A stretch of DNA of 64,000 nt from assembly GCF_037975245.1 (NCBI RefSeq), contig NC_092569.1, positions 22,720,168 to 22,784,167 on the forward strand, written 5' to 3'. Shown piece after piece: positions 1-12,337 of this stretch. The notes beneath the pieces are model-generated. The model was given only the letters and a program-made list of their open reading frames with translations, was not told the origin of the DNA and did no database searches. Made by a program: the position numbers and the translations under genes. How positions within the stretch are numbered: position 1 is the stretch's first letter; the number at the start of each line of letters is the position of its first letter. The stretch is from Apostichopus japonicus. Taxonomy: Eukaryota > Echinodermata > Holothuroidea > Aspidochirotida > Stichopodidae.

Positions 1-3000
1 TCAACAATCGACTTATCCGAGAGATTGCAGAGAAGTTCAGGAGCAATGTTCATCCCATAACTCTTCCGGTGTCTTCGAGATCAAACCAGATGGTTATCCG
101 GATCCATTTGAGGTTTACTGTGATAACACTGACAGTTCCGGTGGATGGACGGTATGTCTTTGGTTTATTGATCTTCTATCAACAATTGTCAGACTGAAAC
201 AATCATGTTCACAGCAGCTGGAAGAGTATTAACGATGTTACTTACATAGGCGTTGGAGGCGGGGGGGGGGAGGGGCTGGGGTGGCTGCAGCCCCACAACC
301 ATTTTTTTTGGTGAAACTTCGGGCAATATGCTGAGAATTTTTCGGGCACCAACTGAAAGAAGAAAAAATTGCAGTGTGTTTTTCAATATTTTTGTTGAAA
401 ATTCGGGCTATATGCTGAGAATTTTTCGGGCACCTACTGAAAAAAGAATAATTTGCAATGTGTTTTTCATTTTTGGGGGGCTGAAAATTCGGGCAATGTG
501 CTGAGAATTTTTTCGGGCACCTACTGAAAAAGAATATTTTGCAATGTGTTTTTCATTTTTTGGGGGGCGAAAATTCGGGCAATATGCTGAGAATTTTTCG
601 GGCACCAACTGAAAGAAGAAAATATGCAGTGTGTTTTTCATTTTTTTGGGGGGTGAAAATTCGGGCAATATGCTGAGAATTTTTCGGGCACCTACTGAAA
701 AAGAATAATTTGCAATGTGTTTTTCATTTTTTGGGGGGCGAAAATTCGGGCAATATGCTGAGAATTTTTCGGGCACCTACTGAAAGAAGAATAATTTGCA
801 ATGTGTTTTTCATTTTTTGGGGGGCGAAAATTCGGGCAATATGCTGAGAATTTTTCGGGCACCTACTGAAAGAAGAATAATTTGCAATGTGTTTTTCATT
901 TTTTGGGGGGCGAAAATTCGGGCAATATGCTGAGAATTTTTCGGGCATCTACTGAAAAAAGAATAATTTGCAATGTGTTTTTCAATGGTTAAACTGATAT
1001 TATTATTATCGTTATTATTGTAACGACTTCCCCAATAATTCTAACCAATATGGAAGGGTAATAACACGGAATATATAACCAAAATTTTTCGCGCTCTCCG
1101 CGCGCGTTCAACATCTTAATGTGCATGTCAAATAGGCTTTCATCGGTTATCGGCATGTGATGTAAAACCGATGAATGCCTATATGATAGCACATTAACAT
1201 GTTGAACGCGCGCGGAGCGAACAAAAATTGTGGTTATATTTTTCGGGCAAGTCGTTACAGCCCCCCCCCCCCCCCAATCAAATTAGGCTCCTACGCCTAT
1301 GGTTACTAATATCGGTAACAATGTTATATATGTTTAAGTTACATTGTGCTATTCATTTATTTTTTAATTACCTAAAGACAGAGACGGCTGTGCTGGATGC
1401 CAAATATTACGCATTGAATGAAAGATCAGTAACTCTCAAATCATTTCGGTAACGACTCTGTCCATAGGTAATACAAAGGCGCACCGACGGGTCCATCGAT
1501 TTCAGGCGCGACTGGGACAGCTACAAGTCTGGCTTCGGGTTTCTCTCTCATGATTTCTGGCTCGGCAACGAGAAGTTGTCTTTCTTGACCAACCAGAAGA
1601 AATACCAATTGGTGATTGAGATAACCACATCAAGCGGTTACTTAATTCGGGTTTCTTACGATCATTTCCGTATAAGTGACGCCTTTAGTCACTTCAAGCT
1701 GGTCAACCTCGGAAACTATTCTGGAGAGAATACTGGTGAGTTATCACGGAAAAAAATAGATATAAACGCAATATTATACCCACATTTCTTAAAAGGCTTT
1801 AATATATGTGAAGATTACTTGTTTCGTGACGTCGTCAAACATTTCATTAGATGACAGATATGCATGGTCATCAGGGGAGATTCACTGACAAACCTCTCTG
1901 GCCCATTTGGTACATCCATCTATGGTCAACCATCGCTTTGATAAAATAATACATTTGAACTTTACTTATCAAACACTTCAGTCACTTCATTAGGTAACAT
2001 ACATTCCGAGTAACATTAATGTAATAATAATTCAAATTAATTTTATCTTACAGATGCCATAACATTCACTTCATTGACACCAGCAAAAGATTGTCAGGAA
2101 ATTTATGATGATGGTTCTAGAAACAACGGTATATACAGCATCAAACCAACCGGATGGACCGGGCCAGCATTTGAGGTATACTGTAACATGACTGACGGAG
2201 GAGGATGGACGGTAAGTGTTATAGCCTACGATAAGCACGGAGGTTACATCGTAAACTATATAGTTCATTGGTAGATCTTGCACTGGAATGCATTTTTCTC
2301 TAATGTAAGACTTACTTTAATCGTAACCATTCTTTTCACCGATCTATGTCTTATATTGGATTTTTCGTTATTTTCTTTGTCACTGTTCTTAATGATATTC
2401 GTTTTATATACAAGCACATTTTACATTGTACCGCAGTCTATTGACATTTATGCTTGTTGCGAATATCATATTTTTTATTCTTTTCCTCCATGATTGAGAA
2501 AGTTTGGTTTATTCTACCTTTTAACTCATTAAATTGCCAGATGAAAAGTTTGTACGTATCAAATTACCTTAAAAGAGTAGTTCATTTTGAGAATATGAGA
2601 TTTCAAATTTCACACCCGGGAGGCCACAAATATTATACACGTTTGTGTTATTAACTCCTTTTTTTCATTTTGAAATCTTTAAGGTGTTCCAACGACGTGT
2701 CGATGGTAGTGAGGACTTCTACCTTGGATGGAACAGCTACAAGCAAGGATTTGGAAATTTAAATATTAATTTTTGGCTCGGAAATGATAAACTTTATTAC
2801 TTGACCAACCAAAGGAGATATGAAATCAGAATCGACTTAGTAAATAGATACGGAGCTCCATACTACGCCAAGTTTGACTTTTTTAGGACAAACGACGAAA
2901 GCGACAACTATAGGTTATCCGGTGTTGGGACCTACAGTGGAACAGCAGGTTTGTAGCCTACACATATCCTTTAATACTAAATATGGTATTTCAGCATAAC

Positions 3001-4607
3001 TAGATAATGAGACACCACCAGGTTATCGTTTCATCGATACTACCTCTCTCCAAAAATATATTATTACTTCAGTTAATTATAGTATATATATTGACATCAT
3101 CTTAAGAATAAAGAAGTAGAAACAAGGTAAAAAGGCCAAGCAGATGAAAAATATATTTTATTTGTAATGAATAGCCTGAGAATGGAAAAATTGCATCAAA
3201 ATAGGAAATTACCTACAGTTGTCTGTTATAGTTTACCAGTTCCACAATCCTGTCAACATTGTTTAATACCTTCAAAATTGCACTGGCGGGAAACTAATTA
3301 TAAGCATCGTTGAACCATTAGTTAGAATCAACGACTTATAGGTGATACAGGCAGGGAGGAAATGCTGTCTGTGTCACCTATTATAAAAAGATTAAAGTGA
3401 GTCCAAAGAGAAAGCTATACACAAATTTGAACTTAAAATTCCTAGTATTCAAGTTATCTATCTACAGACGAGTTTTTGTTGCCTTTGTTCGTCATTAAAA
3501 GTAGAAAATAACTGACTGACATGCTCAGAACATTTAGAAATGATCTACATATCCTTACATTTGTTACTTCTCTGAAACGAATTCTGGCAGTGGGAGGAGA
3601 GCCTTGCACGGTTACATCTATTGCGCGAAACTTTTTTTTTTACCCAAGCCAATAATATAAGTAGATAATGAAACATGCAGTATTGACAATTCCAATAACG
3701 CTAACAATACACATGCAACAATTATGTTAATTTATTTCATCACAATGCATACATGCAATTACACCTCTCATACATTGGTTTACAATAACAAACCACGTAC
3801 GAATGTAGACACCAATACTACTGTGATTACTTAATAGTGCAATAACACAACAAGCGAATCTTACTCTGGAAAAAAATATGAGCATTATGTACATAGTTTA
3901 TTTAGTAGGTCTATACAAAATGACGATTTCCGCTTTTGTAATCAGCTAGATATATATTTAACGACTACATGATGATCCTCGATGATGAGATGCCTCTTAT
4001 TGATAATCACTGGAAGCTAATGATCTAGTACGGTGTGCAATAAAAGAGAGAATTATAGTCATAGGTGTAAATCTTACTACTATAAAATATTTATAAACAA
4101 CTAATACGGTATTTGGATTGTCAGTAACACTACGACCCGATAATAGCTATAAACCAAAGAAAAAGCACTGCAAGATCTTGTTTACCCTAACATTATATTT
4201 AAAAGTTTGCATATTGGAGTTGAAGTTAAAATAATTAAGCAACCAATCTGAGTATATGTTAGTGCGATGTAATTACAACAAATGAATTAAATAAGGTTTA
4301 GCATGTATCAGACGTACAACAGTTATATTGATGATTGGTATTGACGGTGTGTCTTTGTATTTGATTCTTTCTTCCAGGAGATGCTCTAAGTTATCACCTG
4401 AACCAGCAGTTTACAACAAAGGACCGAGACAATGACGTTCATAGTTCTTATAACTGTGCTGTTTATTATGATGGTGCCTGGTGGTACAAGAGTTGTTATT
4501 ATTCTAACCTGAACGGTATCTACGGGAATCAATACCTTTATTGGTATTACCTTCCCGGAACTTATTATTATGTCCAATTTACAGAGATGAAGATCCGCCC
4601 TATCTAG
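1..4607 (+). CDS. Gene A: secreted fibrinogen-related protein, half-FBG plus full FBG, 5' partial
   Basis: Five coding exons are visible: 1-151 (already inside an exon), 1468-1735, 2054-2211, 2684-2948 and 4378-4607 (TAG stop). All junctions are GT-AG and the frame is kept throughout. Exons 1-151 and 1468-1735 encode a first fibrinogen C-terminal (FBG) domain, with GGWT at the end of the first exon and RRTDGSIDF at the start of the second, but without the last FBG exon. Exon 2054-2211 starts with DAITF, which in B, C and D begins the TIL exon, and runs straight into TSLTPAKDCQ, which lies after the EGF module in B. TIL, TILa and EGF are therefore absent. The remaining exons complete a full FBG domain with the calcium-site motif DRDND and the pocket motif GAWWY, ending KIRPI. 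The signal peptide and linker exons should lie left of the window. Family knowledge suggests a secreted lectin that binds acetylated or sugar ligands; the ligand is unknown. Confidence 0.8.
300..990. repeat. Minisatellite, about eight copies of an 86-bp unit, in an intron of gene A
   Basis: The motif GCTGAGAATTTTTCGGGCAC recurs with starts near 330, 414, 500, 586, 672, 757, 843 and 929, a spacing of 84-86 bp. Each unit also has a G-rich run and TTTGCAATGTGTTTTTCA. It lies in the intron between 151 and 1468. The equivalent introns of B, C and D are only about 250-265 bp and lack it, so it is a local expansion in gene A. Open frames on either strand here are products of the repeat and I do not treat them as genes. 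Confidence 0.9.
1019..1259. mobile_element. Foldback or MITE-like element with long terminal inverted repeats
   Basis: The left end TGTAACGACTT (1019) is matched by its reverse complement AAGTCGTTACA (ending 1259). The inner parts also pair: CCGCGCGCGTTCAAC near 1098 against GTTGAACGCGCGCGG near 1201, and TTAATGTGC against GCACATTAA. The loop holds ATCGGTT and AACCGAT, which pair again. The whole 241 bp can fold into one hairpin with no coding capacity. It sits in the same gene A intron as the minisatellite and is followed by a C-run. I could not find a clear target-site duplication, so class is unknown. Confidence 0.65.
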
Positions 4608-4707
4608 AGATTGAAGCAGATCAAAGAAGAAAACTGTTACATTGCTGATCAACAACAACAAAATACTTTAGAGATTCATTTTAACAATTGAATGTTTTTT
4701 ATTTGAA

Positions 4708-4713
4708 AATAAA
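4708..4713 (+). terminator. Polyadenylation signal of gene A
   Basis: AATAAA lies about 100 bp after the TAG stop of gene A, in a 3' end that is alignable with those of B and C (TGTTTTTTATTTGAAAATAA-type sequence). It is the first canonical hexamer after the stop. Confidence 0.6.
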
Positions 4714-7296
4714 AAGGAACTACTTGTCCATATTTTAATGGCACTACTAGCTTTCTTTCCAAGTTATGTAACTTATATCGTATATTTTCCTCTTAAACTT
4801 ACCATTGAATATAATACAATGAAAATGACTTTGATACGATTTGTGAAATATTCCAATAAAATAGATTAAATGAAAAAGGAAAAATTCGTATACACAGTGG
4901 CTCAGCCATAGGTACAAATGCCCTGCTCTCCTCCCACCCCCACTTCACATAATGTTTTAGAAATAAAACACAGGGACGTCCAAAAATATTAGGAAATTTG
5001 TATTATATAGATATAATGAGCTACTTGGTTTTACAGTTACAGGATGCAAAATGGAATTCAAGGAGCGCGCCTCCTATTGGTTGTCGAATAGGTTTTTTTT
5101 TAAATTATAAAACAGATTCAAGCAAAATGAGACATCCGCCCTAATCTATAACAAGATTTCCTTAATGGAAACAGTACACCCCTTCGTAGTAATGCCCCCT
5201 TCAGACTCGGACCCAGTGAGTTGTTGGTTTTGTACCAACCCCTCCCTCACCCCTTTCAAACTCAGACAAACTTTTAGAATGAGTGGCAGTAGTTAGACCG
5301 AATTATAGGCATAATTTACTGCTATGTTTTAAAGGTACCTTATTATAAACCAAGGTCAAATTTTCTCACGTCACCGAATTAACTCTCATATCTAATATAT
5401 CCTACCATTTTTAACTAGGCTCTTGTTACGTAGTGTGGGGTAATAAGTTCAAGACAGTGTCATTCGTTGCTTTTCTTCCTTTATTTTTCAGACTCCACAT
5501 AACGCCACTGCTTCCTTTCACAATTAACTAACATCAATTCTCAATTTAACAACCTCTGCTACCTTGCAACACTACCCCTGTATCCTCACACACTCCCTCC
5601 GCTTCTCTCCTTTTCTCGTCTCTTCCTAATACCTTGGCTCCTCACCTCACAAAAGCCACAGTCCAACTGCCGGTAACCCCTCTCCTCATCTCTAGCTCTA
5701 TCCTTTAATCCTATTAGCAAGTCTTTACATACATAGTAATCCCAGCTTTGTAATCCCCTTAAGCTATCCCTAGGACATAAGCAGCTTTCCTCTCCTTACT
5801 TGCAGACTTCACAACAGCTCTTTTCGTATTTAAGTCATGGTGATTTGCCACGCGGTTAACAACAAATCTCTTTCTTTGTATACCGGTAGTGCTTAACTAT
5901 GTATGCGACTATGTCTTGGATTGGGATATATTTTTTCTTTAACTGAAAAATTATATGAATTAAAATAATTCGATTCAGGGGTACATATAAATATTATATA
6001 TCTTGAACACAACAACACAACAACAAACAACAAGTTTTAATCGACGATATCGGCGGCAGATTGTCGTCGATGCCCCTACCACATAATGTTGAGTAGGTAT
6101 TCTCATAATTATTTCGATCAATAAAACTTCATTTTCAAACCAAATCAGCAGTAAAGAGTTATTGTCCGAAACTCGAGCGATATTTGCACAAGAAAAGAGC
6201 TTCTGGGAAACTGCAGGAATCGTAAAACTCTAAAAGTGACGGTTTAGGAATGCCGTTGCATGATTCTATATCCCGTTATTTATGTACGTGTTTTCTCTCA
6301 CCAGTGGCGGCACCAAGGGAGGAGGGATTCACCTCACATCAAAATGTTCCCCATCCCCCCATAACCTCCCCTCGGTCGGCTTCGGTAAAATAAAACGAAA
6401 AATTCTCCTTTCACGTCCAAAAATTAATATGTTTTGATAGTAGTAGGCTAACAAAACGCTATAACTTCCCTACAGGCGCAAAGAAATTGGAACCTCTAAA
6501 ATGTTTCTCTGTGCTTACCAATAGCTACAAGCGTGATGTTCTGGAGCACTGAACTTCCGGGCTTGGAATACCTCCCACAGAAATAACTTCATCTTTCTAA
6601 TACGTGCGCTTGCTTTTTAAAGTCGCTAAGAGAGAACAAGAGATATCTCCAACTCCCAACTATTTCCGGTTTCTCCGAACTTTATAAACGTGCGTTTTTG
6701 CACTTCCAAAATGATATCTCCCAAAATTGTTTGCTCGTCCCCTCATTCACCCCTCCTCCAGTAACACTCCTCCCCCCCCCCCTCCTTCCAACAAATAGGC
6801 CGACACTTTCTCTCACGTTGAAAGAAACAATTCAGAGTGTCCTCTCAAATATTTGACGATTTCCTTCTTGCTTGCCATTTCAATTAATATTAATGGTATC
6901 TATCATGTCTTTAAAATTGCCATGCTCCTCTCGATCCTTCACTTGATTCCCGATACAAAATAGATTCAACACTGATTTCTAATTTACTGTAAAATGTATT
7001 ATGTAGGTGAATATCTTAACCCGATTGCAACCGACCACAACTTCTCTCGCGTGACTGCCTAAAGTGTGACAAATTCAATTGAATCTCTAAGATGACGTCA
7101 TCGGCTTGTTCTTTCGAACGCCGAGTTTTATCGAATTAGAACCAGTTGGGTGTGTTTTTTCGGTTATTGTGTTTTATCATTGTTTAAATAGAACGATTAA
7201 ACTCAAGTGTAAAGGATAGAAACACACAACCACGGGACTGAAACGAGTGACATAAACGAATTAAAGTCACCTGTTAATAATTATACAACGAATTCT
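4714..7296. other. Intergenic, gene A to psi1, no gene seen
   Basis: No exon of the FReP family and no convincing open frame is visible. Parts match other intergenic parts of the array. TTCAAGGAGCGCGCCTCCTA near 5060 resembles the region downstream of gene C near 39520. The motif CGACGATATCGGCGGCA near 6042 resembles 27299 and 40626 downstream of B and C. A C-rich, T-rich tract occupies about 5560-5700 and short C-runs occur near 6771. The right boundary is where FBG exon homology of psi1 begins abruptly. Confidence 0.6.
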
Positions 7297-7720
7297 CAGC
7301 AATGGTGAGAGTGACAACTACCGCCTGTCGGGACCTGGGACATACAGTGGAGCAGTAGGTGGGTAACATACTAAATATAAATGATTTGGTGGCTTCTGCG
7401 TTGTAAAGGATTTTCTTTCCTTAAGTTGGCTTAGGTTTGGTTACACTATCAGATTGTAATCTCTAACAAATATATGATATGCCTATCTCGCACTGAGCTT
7501 ATCGAGAGAATTATATAGCAAGCTGTTTGATATATAAAATTCCAAGCAGTATTATTTCTTTAGCATTTATAACTTACAATGTCAGCAAAATAAAATAGAA
7601 AGGAATTCCAACTTATAAACTATTATATACACACATATGGTATTGGAGAAAGATAACCAAGCTAACCCCGAAACGGATAATTGTGCAGACAAAACAATAA
7701 CAATGTGTAAAATTAAGTTG

Positions 7721-7759
7721 GCCCGACGTTTCGATCCTAGCAGGATCTTCTTCAAAGGC
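7721..7759 (-). ncRNA. Degenerate minimal hammerhead-ribozyme-like motif in a small insertion
   Basis: On the minus strand the order is GCCU, UUGAAGA, A, GAUCC, UGCUA, GGAUC, GAAAC, GUC, GGGC. This fits a type I hammerhead: helix I GCCU/GGGC (one G-U pair), core CUGANGA with C3 changed to U, helix II GAUCC/GGAUC with a five-base loop, then GAAA, a palindromic ACGU in place of helix III, and cleavage triplet GUC. Short helix III hammerheads are known from Penelope-like retroelements. About 100 bp here (7690-7790) is missing from the paralogous gene D intron, which suggests an insertion. The C3 change would probably abolish activity. Confidence 0.4.
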
Positions 7760-9123
7760 TAAATGACAAGTAACAGTAACAGAAGTGGCAAAAATAATAA
7801 CAAGCTAGACTAACAGTTATTTTCGTAAATAACGGGAAACCGGTCATATGTGGATCCCAGCAAGAAGGAGGACTGTTATTCACCAAATTCATGGTTTGAA
7901 ACTAAATGTACAATTTTTTTTTTATATTATTTGATATAGCTACGGGAAAGGTTGGGTCACTATGATGATTTGAATTACAGAAATTGTATTATCATGAAAT
8001 GGTTTGGAAATGTTTTCATATATTAACAGTAAACAATGGTTCATAATAGCATGGCAAGGAAATACATGTGTAGTGAAAACTGCATTATTATAATTTGCAA
8101 GAAATTCTTTCAAGAGGTGACTTCCTAAACACCAACAAACGAGAATTTAAAGGAACCAGTACATACAACTTGTTATATTAATAAATTACAGACACATTAG
8201 TAAAGATAACACGTTTGTGAATCTCCCGACGTTTTGTCCCGCTGATAAATTGGTAGTGAAAGTCACCCAAAACACCAATGAATACTCAGCAGTAGTGCTT
8301 TGAGCTATTGCATGTACATTTCCCAATGAACATTAATGCCATATTGTATTTAACTGTAATCGTATCAAGCGGTTAATTGAATTTATATTTATAAAATGAT
8401 ATAACGTTATGAGAAAAAAAAACTTCCCGGCATGCATTTGATACGTCCAACAGTTGAACATTAGTCATTATGTTACCATTTAAAAAGCTGATCATTTTTA
8501 TACTAATGTCGTCTGTTGACACATATAACAAAAACTATGAACAACTGCGTTAATTAGTTCATAATTATGTGTCACATGCCTCTGAAACTGTATTAAATAA
8601 CGAAGCAAGTAAAAGTACGGTAAATATAATACTTGATATTACTTGTAAGCTCAATTCCTAGTAGTAATTATTATTTTATGGATATTAATACCAGCTCAGG
8701 AATGAAGATATCACCAAACTGAAGATCAATAACAGAAATGGTGAATATGAATAAGTAAAGTAGAATTCTGCAAACCAAAATGTTGTAATCCATAAGCCCT
8801 TGCGGGTTTCTCCCACATTTGTGGTCGCTTAAGCGTCGTAAAAAAAACTAAAAAAAAACTGCTGATTATAAAATAATAATTCAATGTTATTCCTGTGAGA
8901 AAGTAATCCTACCCCTGCTCCTCTCTCTCCCTATGTGTATTCCTTCGTCAGCTGGTATACACACAACCGTAAGTACGTTGCCCCAAATGACTTACATATT
9001 TATTCCTATATGACGTGATATATGTCATTCCATTTCACAGAAGAAAGAAGCCACTGGATGATTATTTTTGCGTTATCACCTACATCACGAGTTCATTACC
9101 AATTAACGAGAGAGAGAAAAAGA

Positions 9124-9223
9124 TGATTATAATAATCATGAATATAATTCATGATTATATCATGATATGATGATATCATGATTTATCGTGATTATATTCA
9201 TGATATAATCATTATTATAATCA
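9124..9223. repeat. AT-rich long palindrome at the left side of the psi1 insertion
   Basis: TGATTATAATAAT at 9124 pairs with ATTATTATAATCA ending at 9223, and inner ATTCATGATTATATCATGA elements pair with later ATGATTTATCGTGATTAT elements. The arms are imperfect but continue through the centre. It separates the 5' half of the psi1 last exon from the reverse transcriptase fragment. Confidence 0.6.
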
Positions 9224-9224
9224 G

Positions 9225-10440
9225 TGGTTATAATAATCGACACTGAACTGGATAGATAGTTATATTTCTAATCGTTTTCAATACACTTCTTACAAAAACA
9301 CTCCCTCTCAACTGGGAGAAATCCATTGTGGTGTCCCACAAGGTTCAATTTTAGGTCCTTTACTATTTAGTTTATATGTCAATGTTATACGCCAAGTTTC
9401 GGAAATTGCTAACATTATTCTATTTGCTGATGATACAAATATTTTCTTTGAATCACATGTAAATGTAAACTCTTTTCATAATAAAGTTTCTTTAGAACTA
9501 GATAAATTTAATGACTGGTTTGCTGCCAATAAACTATCGCTCAACACAGACAAAACTAATTACATAATCTTTAATACTTCCAGAACATTTAATTGGTATA
9601 AAGACATTATTATGGGAGGCAAAATTCTCAAGCAAGTTAACACTACTAAGTTCTTAGGGTTCCAGATGGATCACAACCTTTCCTGGTGTGCTCACATTTC
9701 AACAGTCTGCAACAAAGTTGCTAAAAATGCAGGGATTTTATCCAAATTAAAACACTTCTTGCCTCAACACATTTTAAAGACACTTTATCAAACCCTGGTA
9801 GTACCACATATTTCTTATTGTTCTATTATTTGGTCTGGCACGTATAAAACTAATCTCAACTCACTTTTATACAACAAAAGAAGGCAATCCGACAAATGTC
9901 ACGTGCTGCACCTCGTGATCACACCAGCCCTATAGTTAAGAATCTTAATTTATTGAAAGTCAATGACATAGTTCGTGTAAATATTGCCACCTTCACTTAT
10001 AAGGCGTGGAATGGACTACTGCCTAATGCTTTTCAGAATTACCTTATTAGTAATAGGGATTTACATTATCACAATACAAGATACGACGATAATGCGCATT
10101 ATTACACAACGATTACTTCAATAGGAATGTTAAGCTTAAGAAATCGTGCTATAAGAACTTGGAATTCTATAACAGAAATGAACAAAAATAAAGTATCAAA
10201 AAGATCATTTAGAAAATATTTAATTAAAGAAATCATTGCATCTTATTAATTCAAATATCATACTACTATTGATTTTTTTTGTGAACTGTAATATTTTCAT
10301 TTTCTTTTTTTTATTTTCATTTTTCAGGGAGTCTTCTACTTTGTTAAGCCAATATAGGTTTTTTAGAAGACTTCCTTTCACAATGTATATATTCACGTGA
10401 TAAAACAAATGAACCAAATCAAATAATAATTACTGTACGC
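9225..10440 (+). mobile_element. 5'-truncated non-LTR retrotransposon with reverse transcriptase 3' end
   Basis: An open frame from about 9249 to 9935 has the reverse transcriptase blocks GVPQGSILGPLLF (from 9330), FADDTNIF (from 9423; catalytic YXDD-type motif with F in the first position), NKLSLNTDKTNY and TKFLGFQMDHNLSW. A frameshift near 9870-9895 moves the rest into another frame, 9896-10249, with MSRAAPRDHTSPI, KAWNGLLPNAF and WNSITEMNK. The second part is the usual C-terminal tail of such elements, so both pieces belong to one damaged ORF2. A 3' untranslated tail of about 190 bp follows. The style suggests the CR1/Jockey group; the exact clade is not settled. It disrupts the last exon of psi1. 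Confidence 0.85.
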
Positions 10441-12337
10441 TTATTTTTCACGGCGCATGGTGGTACGATAACTGCTATTACTCTAACCCCAAAGGTGACT
10501 ACCACGCCAGTTAGGGCAGTGATTATAGCATCTATTGTTATAATATCCCATGATCGAATTATAAAATCAAATGTACTAAAATGAAGAATCGTCAAGTTAA
10601 ACCTGAGTAAGGGACAGCACTACCGCATAGGTTGTAGAAGTAGCCACAAAGTATGAAATGTCCGATCATTACATATAACTTTATGTGTTTTTGAAGAACT
10701 TGCGTTTGCTGGATACTAATGAATCCCATTGGCTATTAATTCTTCCACTAATTATATGATTCCTTTACTTGTAAACTTCAAAAGCCTTTTAAACACCGAG
10801 ATGACATTCTAGAATGTATCTTTGCTCCTTCTTCGAGTTACAATTATTTTTAAAGCATCTTAAAGCAAAGAAATATAAAAATTAAATTGATAAACGTGAT
10901 AAACAATAACAAGTGCTTGTTCGTTATTTATGGTAACCTGCATGACCCTATAATTTCAAGGGCAGAGGCGCATCAAAGTATTGTACAGGTAACATAAGTC
11001 ACTGTTAGTGATACAAAAATAATATAAGCTCCTACGCAAGACATATCTATTAGCACTTACAACTGAACAGTTCTGAAGTGTCTAAAGCGGTTACATAACA
11101 AACGCAATTATAACTCTGGAATAAAATGACATGAAAGCATGCACACAATCAGAACACTTAAGTTACGGAAGCATATTGCTGCCACAACATTTTTTAAATG
11201 ATGAAACAACGTTTCGAAATACGAAACACTTTTTTTTGCAACTACAAAAATGATGTTTCTTCCTGGCAGCATTACGCTTCCGTGTTAAACGCTATTAATT
11301 AAAAAAAAAATATATATTTATATAGATAAACACCTAATGAGGGTACAACCTTATATTGAATAAAATTGATACACAAGATATATATCATCATTTAAACCTC
11401 ATAGGTGCACGGTTGTGAATAGGCCGCAGTGGTTTACTTTGAAACACGATTTCTAAAACCGTACTACCCTAACAAAATTACGATAGCACAAAGCATTCTC
11501 CTGCATCGTAATATTCAATGTAAGAAGTATTTTCTTCATTTCTATTATCCGTTCTTTGCTTGAATTCACTGTATTATTGTCTTTTAGTTTCGTACATTGT
11601 AAATGATAAAGAAAAAAAGGAAATATATCCTAGGACACGTGGACTCAGTAGGACAACGGAATATCCCAGGTATGTATTGTTCACTTATTGTGTGTATCAC
11701 AGCTCTGAAGAAAATCTTGCTATACTTTTGAAAAGAAAGGGGTAGTATAGGAAGAATTTCGGTTTTTGGGGTTTAACACGATTGTCGTACCTCGCCTATG
11801 TTCTAACTTGATAGTTTTACTTAATTGTTTGTCAACACTCTTGCACCTCAGCCCATTTCTGAACAGGTAAAAGCGAAATTTAATACAAGACAAATGTGGT
11901 GCAACATAATATGGGAAGTGTTCATTTTAAATTTTGTTTTAAAATCATCAATCCGTTTATATGGTAATGTTTTATAACGAGTAAAGGCATGGACGTCGAC
12001 AACAATTAAAAAGTGAGGAGCGGTACATAAATTGACTGAACACGGATAAAACTGAAGGAGTTTGCGCGTACCGAGCGCTTGGCGCAAAGTTTTTTTTTCG
12101 GGTGGCGTCAAAGGATTCGCCTTAGGGCCCCTGACAGGGTCCAGGGCAAAAGCCCGGCGGCGATTTTTCCCCAAACAGGTTTGCAATTACGGAGTTTTTA
12201 GCCAATTAGATTGCTCGTGACGTCATCATAAATAATAACCATCGCTTGGAAGTTCGAAGACGTATACTGAGTTACACACTGACACCTGATTGAGTCTAGC
12301 TAAGGGATTTCCCTTCAAACGAACTAACTTTAATTTT

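Larger units (their letters stand above)
7297..10600 (+). pseudogene. psi1: truncated and interrupted FReP, gene D type 3' end
   Basis: The copy starts in the middle of an FBG exon: 7297-7358 encodes NGESDNYRLSG-type sequence and ends at a GTGGGT donor, like gene D at 51817. The intron 7359-9040 aligns in patches with gene D intron 51818-53317. The last exon starts after CACAG at 9041 and resembles gene D, but a net loss of about two bases breaks the frame. The exon is then interrupted near 9113-10448 by a hairpin and a reverse transcriptase fragment. It resumes at CACGGCGCATGG (10449) and runs to about 10600, with in-frame TAG after GCCAGT and a further TGA where gene D has GGA. It cannot make a normal product. 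Confidence 0.85.

Noticed and set aside
189-948. Several open frames on both strands in the first kilobase
   Set aside because: They are the 86-bp minisatellite read in different frames; the repeated peptide reflects the DNA repeat, and it lies in an intron.
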